64,000 nt of DNA from a virus. The notes below the pieces were generated by a model. The model saw only the letters and a list, made by a program, of their open reading frames with translations, did not search any database and was not told the DNA's origin. The stretch covers positions 62,001-126,000 of IMG/VR virus record IMGVR_UViG_3300042397_002774; one strand, written 5' to 3'. Both the position numbers and the translations under genes were made by a program. Positions within the stretch are counted from its first letter, which is position 1, and each line of letters starts with the position of its first letter. Shown piece after piece: positions 1 through 9,218 of the stretch.

Positions 1-3000
1 CATAAATCTATAAATTCCTCCATTCCTTCCAATTACATATTGTGCTGGTAAGCCTCTGTCATAGAAAGTTCTATATGTGTGTATTGAGCCTTCACGTCCG
101 TCTCTTCCATCACCACCTGCTGTATGGTGAACAACAAATATTGTTGGAGGAGAGGAAATAGTACCTAAATTAAATCTATTTAATTTTGTATCATCAATAA
201 TTCCCGCTTCTGTCAATATTGGGATTTTTTGTTTTGATAAATCTATATCTGATGTTCCTTTTGTAAAGGTGTATTTTGGATAGTATTTAGAGAAATTTTG
301 AGTTGATACTGCTTCTCCTACTTTAACTAAAGTCCCTCCTTCTGCATTTTTTACATTTTCTTTCCATGTTCCAGTACCATCTGTGTAGTTAGAACTTCTT
401 AATCCCCCACCACCATTTCTAACTTTAGCAGTAGCACTAGTAACTCTACTTCCTTGTAAAGTAACATCAAATAAATCTACTTCTTCACCATCTGGGTCTT
501 CTAGAATAATTGTTTGTCCCTCTAATTTAGTTGTCCAACCACTGTCATTAATTGTATGTCCTATACCTGTTAAAATATATCCTAATCTTCTACCAACTTC
601 ACCATCAGTTTTATATCCTTTAGGAAGTAAATCTGGGTGGATATTAAACATATGTCCTATAATTAGATTTGATATACCATCTATTTCTAATGATAGTTTT
701 GTTGGGATAATTGCTTTAAATTTAATTGGATTTGCAGACAATGCTCTAAAAATTGCTATAACATCTCTAAGAGCACCTTCATATTTAGATGCTTCAGTTA
801 CTTCAAAATCTGCTTCAAAATCACCAATCCAGCTTTTACCCATCCAACTAATAAATTCATATATAGGTAATAAATTAGTTAATAAATTTTCTAATTGAAT
901 AGCAGTGCTATCATCAGCACTTGTTGTATTCATAGCATTTATTTTTTTCTTTAAACGGTCTTTTACACCTTGGTTAAAACCAACCATAGTATCATTTTCT
1001 AAGCCTAATTGACCACCCCCTGTTTGGGCTCCTATTGCTACGATAGAAGATTGTTCAGAAAATATTTGTGATTCTAATGAATAATTTCTTACAGTAGACC
1101 ACAAACCATTATATTTTCCTGTTGGTTTACCATCTTCTGAATAGAATGTAAATGCATTATTATAAGCATCTGCTTTATTTTGTGTATCTACAAAGTTGAT
1201 GTCTATAATTCTAGCTATATTATCTACAGGATCAACGTGTATATCAAAATTATTTACATTTCCTGTCGCAGTAGATATATCTGCTAGCATTTTCTTTAGA
1301 AAATCATACAGATTAATAGTATTTTTTTCAGTTTTATCTCCTCCTTCTAATCCAGGGTCTTTACTTATTTTTAACAAATAACGTAAACTAACATATATAT
1401 TTCCTATTTGACCTAAACCTGCTTTACAAGCGGCATCGGGAGTGCCACTATCATCAGCTACAGAAAATGGTTTTAAATTATCCATAAATGCAAGAGCATT
1501 TGCGGCACCTTTTTGAGCATCTTTTACTTCTTTTGTTTTTCGCTCTAATTCAATTTGAGCTGTAATTGTTGCTTTTTTAGTTTTAATTATACCTAAATCT
1601 GTTCCTTTTAAATTCTTTAAACCTAAAGAAATACCTTCTATCTCTGATTCTAGAAAAGATGCATCTAGAAAATCATAAAATTGTTCAAATTGATAATAAC
1701 CTTTTCCACCTGTAGATACTTGTGGGGTAATAAACCCATCCTTTTTTTCAACCTTTACTGCTAATTCATATTGTCTTTGCAATTCACGAGCAGCCGAATC
1801 TACATCAATGCCTGCTTTATTACAAGCATCAAAATATCTTGTAAGAGAATCTGCAATAGTTTTTTCATCACTATTATCCTTCACACCCTCAGGTATTACT
1901 GTGTTATTTATTACTATACTAGCAGCAACTTCTACTGTAATTTTGGAGCCTAAAAAATCCATAGTTTTACTTGTACCATCACTATTCTTAACTTGAGGTC
2001 CTGGGTCCCCTACAACAGTTGTAGTTGCTGCTGATCCTGTAGGGGTTGAAGCTAAATCTTCAGGTAATTTAAAAGCTCCCCAAATATCATTTTTAATTAA
2101 ACATACTGTAGGATTTACAGATATTTGTAAAGGATGGCATAAGCCTAATAAATAAGGGGCTTCTGGTTTTTTTAAATTTCCAGAAGACATTTTTACTCCA
2201 TTTTGGTAAGGTCTATCACTTGTTGTTACACCAACAATTGGTTTATTTCCATCTTCTGCTACAATACCTACTGTTATATGGTTATTTATTAACTTACATA
2301 AAGATTCTAGTGTAATATATTTTTGACGATCAGAATCATCAAATTCTTCATCTTCTTCACCTTCTCCGTGTAATTCAATATCCATGGTAAACATATCATA
2401 TGTAACACCATATTTATCAGTTACTTCATACTTAGCACTTTGGTTTTCTGATTCAATAGAACACCACAATTCGTATATTAATCCTGAAATAAAGTTTCTA
2501 GAATAGAATTTTTTTAGATCTTCTGGTTTTGGAGTCTTTGCTGAGGGTGTTATTTTTAAGTACCCATTAGCTTCTAATGATATTAATGATAAATTAGCTG
2601 CTGAGTAGTTTATTTTTAATGATTCTATCATTTCACCGATAGAAATCAGAGTTGTTGAGCAATCATATCCTCCATCTGGTCTTGCAGACCATTTATAATT
2701 TTTTACTATACCTAAGAATCCACCATAATTTCCCTGTGCTCTTTCCTCTTTTTCAAATAATTGTTGAAATACATTTTGATAATCTTTATCAATGAGACTG
2801 CTATCAAATATATTAAATGGAGTTTCTGGGGTTGTTACTAAATCTCCATTATTATTAATATAAGCAGTCCAACCCCATTCTAATAATACAGAATAACCTG
2901 GTCTCATGTAAAGTAATTCTAAATCTTCTAATTGAGTTATATCCCAACAATTAAAATTTATTGTTACTTCTCTTAATGAACCATAAGCACCTTTTGATTT

Positions 3001-3327
3001 AACCTCAGCACTTGTAATACCAGGCATTGGTCTAATACCATACAAATGTGTTTTACCGCTTGGTGTTTGCAATGAATATGCATTTTCAGGACCTTTTCCT
3101 ACACCACTTCTTAATTTATCATTGTGTAAAGCACCACCTAATAAAACATAATTTTTAGCTAAGGCTCCACTATCTCCATTCACATCAACAGATGAAGACA
3201 TTCTTAACCATGCCTTTGCACCGTTGTGGATTGATATGTCTGTTAAATTACGTCTATTAAGAGCCTCTCCTCTTTTTAAGAGTTGCTGTTTGATATGAGA
3301 CGGGAATGATTCTTTAAATATAGACAT
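1..3327 (-). CDS. Baseplate hub-like protein fused to a C-terminal N-acetylmuramoyl-L-alanine amidase domain (3' end cut by window)
   Basis: The reading frame is open from ATG at 3327 to the window edge (1109 codons, no stop seen), so the C-terminus is missing. Residues about 90-150 contain RPMPGITSAEVKSKGAYGS followed by an aromatic stretch with YMRPGYSVLLEWGW; I associate this with large baseplate/hub proteins of T4-like phages, from memory of the family. The last 45 or so visible residues read FVVHHTAGG, then HTYRTFYDRGLPAQYVIG. This is the start of an Amidase_2/PGRP-type zinc amidase, whose first zinc ligand lies in the HHT motif. The likely role is a central hub that carries the wall-cutting enzyme, replacing the gp5 lysozyme of T4. 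It is the last gene of a tail cluster, starting 4 nt after the gp53-like gene. The amidase call is firm for the visible part; the hub call is inferred. Confidence 0.7.
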   Translation of the reverse strand, partial: MSIFKESFPSHIKQQLLKRGEALNRRNLTDISIHNGAKAWLRMSSSVDVNGDSGALAKNYVLLGGALHNDKLRSGVGKGPENAYSLQTPSGKTHLYGIRPMPGITSAEVKSKGAYGSLREVTINFNCWDITQLEDLELLYMRPGYSVLLEWGWTAYINNNGDLVTTPETPFNIFDSSLIDKDYQNVFQQLFEKEERAQGNYGGFLGIVKNYKWSARPDGGYDCSTTLISIGEMIESLKINYSAANLSLISLEANGYLKITPSAKTPKPEDLKKFYSRNFISGLIYELWCSIESENQSAKYEVTDKYGVTYDMFTMDIELHGEGEEDEEFDDSDRQKYITLESLCKLINNHITVGIVAEDGNKPIVGVTTSDRPYQNGVKMSSGNLKKPEAPYLLGLCHPLQISVNPTVCLIKNDIWGAFKLPEDLASTPTGSAATTTVVGDPGPQVKNSDGTSKTMDFLGSKITVEVAASIVINNTVIPEGVKDNSDEKTIADSLTRYFDACNKAGIDVDSAARELQRQYELAVKVEKKDGFITPQVSTGGKGYYQFEQFYDFLDASFLESEIEGISLGLKNLKGTDLGIIKTKKATITAQIELERKTKEVKDAQKGAANALAFMDNLKPFSVADDSGTPDAACKAGLGQIGNIYVSLRYLLKISKDPGLEGGDKTEKNTINLYDFLKKMLADISTATGNVNNFDIHVDPVDNIARIIDINFVDTQNKADAYNNAFTFYSEDGKPTGKYNGLWSTVRNYSLESQIFSEQSSIVAIGAQTGGGQLGLENDTMVGFNQGVKDRLKKKINAMNTTSADDSTAIQLENLLTNLLPIYEFISWMGKSWIGDFEADFEVTEASKYEGALRDVIAIFRALSANPIKFKAIIPTKLSLEIDGISNLIIGHMFNIHPDLLPKGYKTDGEVGRRLGYILTGIGHTINDSGWTTKLEGQTIILEDPDGEEVDLFDVTLQGSRVTSATAKVRNGGGGLRSSNYTDGTGTWKENVKNAEGGTLVKVGEAVSTQNFSKYYPKYTFTKGTSDIDLSKQKIPILTEAGIIDDTKLNRFNLGTISSPPTIFVVHHTAGGDGRDGREGSIHTYRTFYDRGLPAQYVIGRNGGIYRFM

Positions 3328-3331
3328 AACA

Positions 3332-3631
3332 TTATTTGTAATTTAAATCGTCAAACATTTTTAATATAGCACCTAAATCTGTTGGTATTCTTAATTGAGT
3401 ACCTGGTGTTAAGAACATAGATCCTTTGTTTATATTATTGTTTGCTGATGATATGATCCACCAATATTCTGGGTTTTTGTAGTATGAATAGGCTAATAGA
3501 TCTAATCTATCTCCTATTGTTGTGATAACATAGATATCATCCTCGGTTAAAGGAATGTTTGGGTATTTCTTTAACTTAAGGTATTTAGTACCTGTTGGTG
3601 TTTGTATAATATCTCTTGTTGTGTATCTCAT
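3332..3631 (-). CDS. 53: Baseplate wedge protein, gp53-like, LysM-type fold
   Basis: This 99-residue protein contains DRLDLLAYSYYKNPEYWWII at about residues 43-62, followed by NNNINKG and a terminal PGTQLRIP. The pattern (a short helix, then a Tyr-Trp-Trp segment, then 'pG..L.iP') is that of the LysM-like domain in gp53 and in tail proteins of the LysM family. In T4, gp53 joins baseplate wedges around the hub. The gene sits between the 763-aa tube-cap candidate and the hub-amidase gene, and its ATG overlaps the preceding stop, so it is probably co-translated. It is shorter than T4 gp53 (about 196 aa) and holds little beyond the LysM part. Assignment rests on motif and position. Confidence 0.6.
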   Translation of the reverse strand: MRYTTRDIIQTPTGTKYLKLKKYPNIPLTEDDIYVITTIGDRLDLLAYSYYKNPEYWWIISSANNNINKGSMFLTPGTQLRIPTDLGAILKMFDDLNYK

Positions 3632-5922
3632 TATCTAGCTTGTGATCCTGTTAAAAATCCTGTTCCACTCATTGGGTTATCTAAATAAGATAAAAATCCA
3701 CCTTCTTTATATGTAGATAATTCTTTTCCAATAATAGTAAAACTAAATTGTGCATTTATATACATTGCTAATTTTTCATCTATATCCCAAGATGAAACAT
3801 CAGGTATATCAAAAGAAACTGATGTTAATATTCCTGGTTCTGCAACTAAGTAATTCCCTAATGTTACTTTTGTAATTATTCCTCCTAATCTATTATTACC
3901 ATCATATTTTCCAGCACCTGCTGATTGTAATTGACTTAATGCTCTATGTTTTTCAAGTAAATGAATTCTATTAAAACATGGGACTTGTATGTTAAAACTT
4001 ACATCTCTTTTATGCTCAGTGAAGGTATAAAAACTCTCTGACCTTCCCACATATTTTACTGGGTTCCAAGTTGAGTTTGAATTATATTTAAAACCTGATA
4101 AATATGCTGAGAATACTACTGTTCCTAGGTCAGTAGTGTCAAATGGATTTATTGGATCGAAAGTTACTAGCATTATGTTTCGATCAATTCTATCAAAGTT
4201 GGGAATCGTATCTCGTCCACTAAAATATTTAAAAGAAGGTTTACCACTACCCTTAATCTTTGGATCTCTATCTATGGTAATTTCTTCTGTTTTAAAATTT
4301 GTTTGATTTATTTCAGTTTTTGGAGAATCAGCCATTTCTCCATTTTCATATATTGTTTTTAATTTATTTTCTTCAGGAATGTTCTTTACATTTACAATAG
4401 ATGCTTTAACTAAATTCTTCTTTGCACGTTTACCACTAGCAACAATAACTTCATCTAATTTACTAGATATATTTTCCCAGTCAGATAATTGTTTTTCAGC
4501 ATCTGCTTGAGATATTTTACTAGTAAATGTTTGAGTGCCTGTAGGATCATCTCCTTTTTCCCCTATAAAAGAATCTCCTGATGTTCCAACAAAAGTTGTA
4601 ATCTCTCTACTTCCACCTATATACTCTGTATTTTCTTTAGTATATTTTAATGCAACAAATTTATCAAAAGAGGCAACTGTAAGTGGATTTATTGAAGGGA
4701 TAAAATCTGTCGCTTTGACATCTACAAAAATCTTTCCATTCCCAATATCATCTTGTAATTTACTTGTTGAAACTTCTGTACTATAAAAGAAATCATTTCC
4801 TTGTCTTTTTCTACCTAAGGCCTTAAATTGATCAGTTTCTACAACTTTATTTAATGGGAAGAGGGGTGATAATGGAGATGAAATAGATCCAGTAGTCCAA
4901 ATTTCTTCAGATGTTTCAAATCTGCTTTGTTCGGTTAATGGATTAACAGATATACTTCCAATTATAGTTTGGAATTGTGATTCAACAAGAGCGTCATTTA
5001 TTTTTCTTTTATCTTCAGTAAAAGTATGTCTATTGATAGTAGTTCTTCCTATACCATATAATGAATTAGGACCTCCATTGTAACTATCAATAGTAAATTG
5101 ACTAAGTAATGCTTTTACATCTAGTTTATTTCTTTTAAAATTAGTACGATCAAAATCAGTACGGATAAATTTTTCTCGAAAAAAATCACCACCAAATTCC
5201 TTAGAATATTGTCTTAAAAGTTGATTAGTAGCTCTATTAGCTTGTCTTCCTTCTCTGTTAGTAGCTCTGTTAGCTCGTCTTCCTTCTCTGTTAGTAGCTC
5301 TGTTAGCTCGTCTTCCTTCTCTGTTAGCAATTCTATTTTCTCTTCTTTCTTCTTGTAAATCAAAATCCTCACCAACACCTCCTATATTATCTCCTAAATT
5401 GAATTTATCTGTTAAAGCAACTAATCTATTATTATCAGAATTTTTATTATTTTCAGCAACTACCTTAATGTATTTAATACTATCATCCGTTACTGGGAAA
5501 AGACCATGTCTTGTTAAGTGTCCACCGAATGCTGTAAGAGGGATTTGACGAAGGGTGTTAATACCTAAATTATATAAACGAGTTGAACCAAGCAACCCAC
5601 CAAGACTTTTTTTAGTTTCAAGTTTAGGATTAGATAATTGCAATCCAACTTGTTTAGCTAAAAATAAAGGTCCTTTAGGTAAGTCTTTAAAAAATTTACC
5701 TATACGAATCGTATCAACTATTGAGGCATTTAAAGCTCCTATATGTCCCCCTCTAATTAAACCATCATCAAATTTAGTAAGTCTAAATCTAGTAAGGGGT
5801 TTATCTAAATCTTTTAATTCGGTTTTTACATAAGGTTGCCCACTGTTACCCCCGTCTGAAGTATCATTACCGTACTTCAAACTACGTAGTTTGGTAGCAT
5901 TTAACTGTGTTATTATAGGCAT
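3631..5922 (-). CDS. Putative tail-tube initiator/cap or baseplate protein (gp48/gp54 type C-terminus)
   Basis: The product has 763 residues. The first 190 residues are basic and Leu-rich. Next come three 11-residue repeats (NREGRRANRAT type) at about residues 198-231, then a long middle section, then a C-terminal domain from about residue 600. The C-terminal domain has a GRSESFYTFTEHKRDVSF stretch, a LGGIITKVTLGNYL stretch and a PGILTSVSFDI stretch. That series (GR..Y.y...R..sf, then G.i.k.tlG.yl...pgil.s) is what I recall for tube-initiator/cap proteins of contractile tails, the gp48/gp54 group. Position between the tape measure and the gp53-like gene agrees. The N-terminal half is not recognised. 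It could be another baseplate structural protein. Confidence 0.45.
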   Translation of the reverse strand: MPIITQLNATKLRSLKYGNDTSDGGNSGQPYVKTELKDLDKPLTRFRLTKFDDGLIRGGHIGALNASIVDTIRIGKFFKDLPKGPLFLAKQVGLQLSNPKLETKKSLGGLLGSTRLYNLGINTLRQIPLTAFGGHLTRHGLFPVTDDSIKYIKVVAENNKNSDNNRLVALTDKFNLGDNIGGVGEDFDLQEERRENRIANREGRRANRATNREGRRANRATNREGRQANRATNQLLRQYSKEFGGDFFREKFIRTDFDRTNFKRNKLDVKALLSQFTIDSYNGGPNSLYGIGRTTINRHTFTEDKRKINDALVESQFQTIIGSISVNPLTEQSRFETSEEIWTTGSISSPLSPLFPLNKVVETDQFKALGRKRQGNDFFYSTEVSTSKLQDDIGNGKIFVDVKATDFIPSINPLTVASFDKFVALKYTKENTEYIGGSREITTFVGTSGDSFIGEKGDDPTGTQTFTSKISQADAEKQLSDWENISSKLDEVIVASGKRAKKNLVKASIVNVKNIPEENKLKTIYENGEMADSPKTEINQTNFKTEEITIDRDPKIKGSGKPSFKYFSGRDTIPNFDRIDRNIMLVTFDPINPFDTTDLGTVVFSAYLSGFKYNSNSTWNPVKYVGRSESFYTFTEHKRDVSFNIQVPCFNRIHLLEKHRALSQLQSAGAGKYDGNNRLGGIITKVTLGNYLVAEPGILTSVSFDIPDVSSWDIDEKLAMYINAQFSFTIIGKELSTYKEGGFLSYLDNPMSGTGFLTGSQAR
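5231..5329 (-). repeat. Three tandem 33-nt repeats inside the 763-aa baseplate protein
   Basis: Three nearly identical 33-nt units run back to back at 5231-5263, 5264-5296 and 5297-5329. Units two and three differ by one base, and unit one differs at two or three bases. Each encodes one 11-residue unit of the type NREGRRANRAT, giving a strongly basic, probably helical linker. The near-identity suggests recent expansion by slippage. Confidence 0.85.
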
Positions 5923-5937
5923 TCCTTGATTTGTTTA

Positions 5938-6234
5938 TTAATAACGACCGTCAGTTGGACCTAAATCGCTATATTTACGACCTGATTTTGATTTGTATTG
6001 TTTTGCACGTGGGTTGCGTGGTGCCTTAGGATCTAATTCATTTAATGTAGATTCTGGTCTAACTTTAGAAGAACCATTAAAGTCAACTAATTTAACTTTA
6101 GGATCTGTGTGAATTGAATACTGATTGTGTAATTTATCAGTTGCGGTACCAGCAAAATATCCAAATTTTCTAGCTTCTAATCTATTAGCTGTCAAACCCA
6201 ATTTGCTTTTGTCTTTTTGATTAATGATTGCCAT
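5938..6234 (-). CDS. Conserved-looking small basic protein, function unknown
   Basis: This 98-residue protein is polar and basic, with no membrane segment and no cysteine. It begins MAIINQKDKSKLGL, has a middle FGYFAGTATDKLHNQYSIH and ends in a Lys/Arg/Gly/Tyr-rich tail (KSKSGRKYSDLGPTDGRY). I do not recognise a family. It has its own promoter-like motif (6259-6269) 26 nt upstream and lies between the tape measure gene and the tube-cap candidate, 15 nt before the latter. That position suggests a small tail or baseplate part. Confidence 0.6.
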   Translation of the reverse strand: MAIINQKDKSKLGLTANRLEARKFGYFAGTATDKLHNQYSIHTDPKVKLVDFNGSSKVRPESTLNELDPKAPRNPRAKQYKSKSGRKYSDLGPTDGRY

Positions 6235-6258
6235 TTTATTTAATTTAAAATTGTCTAT

Positions 6259-6269
6259 GTATAAATATT
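6259..6269 (-). promoter_or_regulatory. Late-promoter-like motif AATATTTATAC
   Basis: An exact copy of the recurrent motif lies 26 nt before the ATG at 6234, in the short gap after the tape measure gene. Confidence 0.6.
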
Positions 6270-6272
6270 AAA

Positions 6273-8930
6273 TTAGGCCGTTTTGTAACGTCCGTTCATA
6301 TTTTGTGTTGTACCTACTTTCACACTATCCATTATCACTACACCTTCTTTATTGATTAATTGACCAATAGCCGCTCTAACTTCATTAAGGGCGGATACTA
6401 CTGGTGATAAATCAATAGATACTCCCCCACCACCACTCTCCCCACCTGTTAAATTTGTACCTACTTTAATTTTACCATCAGCACCATACATTGCTTTATC
6501 ATTTGGATCTAATTGTACAGAACCAAACTCTCCAGTCATTACAGGACCTTTGCTTGGATCAACTATACCATCTTTCATAGCCATATAAGTACCTAAAGAA
6601 GCCATAACAGCTGCTAAACCTGCTATAATCCATACTGTGGCGGCACCAAATGAAACGGCTTCTGCGGCTGTAACTGTAGCTGCTGCTGTCCCTGCGGCAA
6701 GTGTTGCTTCTGTGGCTCTTAAACCTAATAATATTGGTATTTTAGCTATTTGTGCTAATATTCCAGCTTTACTAAGTCCTTCCATTAGGGCTTTTCCTCT
6801 GGCTACAATTAAATCTTTAAGAGCCCAACCATATGCTACTACCTTGGTGGCTAATGATTCTTTTTCTAGAGCTAAGCTTAGTGTTTTAAAAGATAATTTA
6901 CTTCCTTCTGTAGCTAATCCTATTGCTGCTTGAGCATTACCAAAGGTAGTAGCAACATTTTCTGATATTTTACTTGTTAAAGATGCTGCTTGATATCCTG
7001 CTTTTCTACCCATTAATGTTGCTGATAGTCCTTCAGTAACTGCTATTGCTTTACCTATTCCATTTATGGCTAACATTGTTCCATAAATGCCTAAAAATAA
7101 CCCTCCTATTATTTTGATAGGAGTAGCCATATAATTGATTATATTCAAAGCTCCACTTAATAAATCTAAAAAGGAACCTAAAGGGCCTGCTAACAAATCT
7201 CCTACAATTCTTTGTAATTTCTCCATAGCAGCATTAAACTTATCTTGAACATTTTGTCTTTCAAGAGCTTGTGCTGCTTCTTCTTCATTTATTTGAGCTA
7301 AAGATTTACCAGATTTAACCGCTTCTTCTCTTTTTCTTAATTGTTCTGCTAATTTATCAGATGTAGTTCCTAAAGATTGAGCATAAGCATTCTGTGCTAA
7401 TACATTCATATTAGAAAACTTAGCAGCTGTTAAACCTTGGTTTGCTAATTCTTGAGCAACACCAGCCATATCACCTTGTAAAGCTAATGCTCTAGCTCTT
7501 TCTAAATTTAAAGCCTGACCTGTTAGTAGTTCAGCTTTTAATTCATTTTCAATTGATGATTCAAAATTTAATAAAGATTCTGCTTGTGATTTAGTGTCTT
7601 CTAATGTAGTACCTAATGCTTTCATAGTTACTACAGCTCTAGCTATACGTTCAGGGTTATATCCTAAATTAGCAGCTAATTGGCCTGATACTTTAACAGC
7701 TTCAGCTAATGCTGATTTGAAATCAATACCAACTTTAAGTTGGTTTCTCGCTGTTGCTAAACCTCTAACAAATGATCTATATGTTTCTTCAGATGATTTA
7801 CCAGACAATGCAGCATATCTTTGAACTTGAGCTGCTTCATCTGCTTGTAATCCAACCTGTTTAGTTAATTTAATTTGAGTTTCAAGCTGGTCTGCTGTAA
7901 ATTCATAAGCAAATCCAGTTGCCTTTACTAATTCACCAAATGCTTGAGTTAATGTAGCTGTATTTACATTTAGATTTTTAGATGCATTTTGTATATCCAC
8001 CATCTTTTCCCTAAATGCATCTGCTCTTTGAGTTCCATATCCTAATTGCTTTCCTAATTCAACTGCTTGTGCGTTTGCATTTAGAGCTGCTTTGAAGAAG
8101 AAATTAGCAATTTTTAACAATATAGTTAATTGAGTAACAGGATCTTTTAAGGCTTGTCCTATTCCAGAAACAGTTCCTTTTACCCCAGTCATTAACACAT
8201 CCCATTTAGACCCGGTTTTAGCAACTTCCCTCATATCTTCTTTTAGGTTTTCAAAGAAGGTACTACTAATACCTAATTTACCTAAAGCACCAACTATACC
8301 ATCTACTATTTTTCCAGATATTCCTAGCTTTTCAATAATTTTATTTTCCTCATCTAATCTTTGTTGAGTAAGTGTTTGAGCTCTATGTAAATAATTGTTG
8401 TTTTGATCTAGAAATTTACCTTCCTTATCAAACAATCCATTTAATTCTCTATATTGACTTATTTCTTCTAAAACATTTTTAAGACCTCTTTCTTTAGCGT
8501 TTGCTTCAATTCTATCTAAATTCTGACCTTTATATTTAGTATCTAAAAATTCTTTACTTTTATATAACTTTTGAGTTTCTATTTGAAGTTTTTTCTGATT
8601 GCTTATTAAGTCTTGTTTAGATAATCTACTAATATCTTGAGAGTCATATTTTAATTTATCTGCAAGACCACTTATTTTTTTAAAGCTTGAATTAATATCT
8701 CTAGAAGTAACATTAGTTTTAGATAAATCTCTTACAACGTTTTTTAATTGATCTGCTAGATCCGTAAACTCATTAGATAAAGAATCAAAGTGACGTTGAG
8801 AATTGATTAATTCTCTATTAAATTCAGCAGTACTAGCCTTAACTTCATCCATTCGCTTTCTAAGAGCATCAGCGTTTAGACCTGAGTCTTTAAGGTACTG
8901 TTCAATCTGTTTTAATAGTTTCTCATCCAT
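6273..8930 (-). CDS. Tail tape measure protein (functional analogue of T4 gp29)
   Basis: The product has 885 residues. Residues 1-200 are heptad-rich coiled coil. Residues about 255-560 are alpha-helical and Ala/Gln/Leu-rich. Two hydrophobic stretches follow: one near residue 610 (IKIIGGLFLGIYGTMLAING) and one near 770 (VWIIAGLAAVMASLGTYMAM). The C-terminus is a short Gly-rich domain with GGESGGGGVSIDL. Coiled coil plus internal membrane-like helices is the usual build of a tape measure, which sets tail length and is released during DNA entry. By the general rule of about 1.5 angstrom per residue, 885 residues suggest a tail of roughly 130 nm. The gene follows the gp26-type gene, as in other myoviruses. 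It has its own promoter motif immediately after a terminator. Confidence 0.8.
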   Translation of the reverse strand: MDEKLLKQIEQYLKDSGLNADALRKRMDEVKASTAEFNRELINSQRHFDSLSNEFTDLADQLKNVVRDLSKTNVTSRDINSSFKKISGLADKLKYDSQDISRLSKQDLISNQKKLQIETQKLYKSKEFLDTKYKGQNLDRIEANAKERGLKNVLEEISQYRELNGLFDKEGKFLDQNNNYLHRAQTLTQQRLDEENKIIEKLGISGKIVDGIVGALGKLGISSTFFENLKEDMREVAKTGSKWDVLMTGVKGTVSGIGQALKDPVTQLTILLKIANFFFKAALNANAQAVELGKQLGYGTQRADAFREKMVDIQNASKNLNVNTATLTQAFGELVKATGFAYEFTADQLETQIKLTKQVGLQADEAAQVQRYAALSGKSSEETYRSFVRGLATARNQLKVGIDFKSALAEAVKVSGQLAANLGYNPERIARAVVTMKALGTTLEDTKSQAESLLNFESSIENELKAELLTGQALNLERARALALQGDMAGVAQELANQGLTAAKFSNMNVLAQNAYAQSLGTTSDKLAEQLRKREEAVKSGKSLAQINEEEAAQALERQNVQDKFNAAMEKLQRIVGDLLAGPLGSFLDLLSGALNIINYMATPIKIIGGLFLGIYGTMLAINGIGKAIAVTEGLSATLMGRKAGYQAASLTSKISENVATTFGNAQAAIGLATEGSKLSFKTLSLALEKESLATKVVAYGWALKDLIVARGKALMEGLSKAGILAQIAKIPILLGLRATEATLAAGTAAATVTAAEAVSFGAATVWIIAGLAAVMASLGTYMAMKDGIVDPSKGPVMTGEFGSVQLDPNDKAMYGADGKIKVGTNLTGGESGGGGVSIDLSPVVSALNEVRAAIGQLINKEGVVIMDSVKVGTTQNMNGRYKTA

Positions 8931-8947
8931 AAGTAGTAAATTACCTA

Positions 8948-8956
8948 TATAAATAT
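8948..8956 (-). promoter_or_regulatory. Late-promoter-like motif ATATTTATA
   Basis: The motif lies 18 nt before the tape measure ATG (8930) and directly after the U-tract of the terminator at 8956-8981. Confidence 0.6.
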
Positions 8957-8981
8957 AAAAAGCGCCTATTTCTTAGGCGCT
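8956..8981 (-). terminator. Intrinsic terminator after the 82-aa gene
   Basis: AGCGCCTA (8961-8968) and TAGGCGCT (8974-8981) form a perfect 8-bp stem with a 5-nt loop, followed on the sense strand by TTTTTA. The stop codon TAG (8966-8968) of the upstream gene lies inside the stem. Confidence 0.85.
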
Positions 8982-9214
8982 CTTGTTGAATATGTGGGTT
9001 TGGATACGTTTGGTGTTAATGGTTTAGATGATGTTTTTGTTTTATTTTCAAGCTGTTTATTTTGTTTTTCTATAGCCTCATTTTCATCATCGTAAAACTT
9101 TTTCATTTTATGGAACGTAAATCGACGCAACCATATCGGCATATTATACACTGTATTCCAATCATATCCACCTTTTCCATGAAATACTATTTCGTGGATT
9201 TGGTCAAATACCAT
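8966..9214 (-). CDS. Small baseplate-hub assembly protein, gp51-like position
   Basis: This 82-residue protein has a conserved-looking N-terminal core, HEIVFHGKGGYDWNTVYN followed by MPIWLRRFTFHKM (residues 6-37). A charged helix and a Lys/Pro/Thr-rich tail follow. I associate the 'HGgGGy.w..vYnMPvWLRrf' pattern with a small gene found beside the gp26-type gene in many T4-like phages, where hub assembly factors are encoded. Here it starts 4 nt after the gp26-type stop, so the two are surely co-translated. A G/GT-like pair of tape-measure chaperones is another reading, but no slippery heptamer or overlap is visible. The gene ends within a terminator hairpin. Confidence 0.45.
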   Translation of the reverse strand: MVFDQIHEIVFHGKGGYDWNTVYNMPIWLRRFTFHKMKKFYDDENEAIEKQNKQLENKTKTSSKPLTPNVSKPTYSTRAPKK

Positions 9215-9218
9215 AGGT

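Noticed and set aside
1196-1996. Open frames on the + strand opposite the hub-amidase gene
   Set aside because: The minus frame is open from 3327 to the window edge and encodes recognisable domains; the plus frames are short and of random composition.
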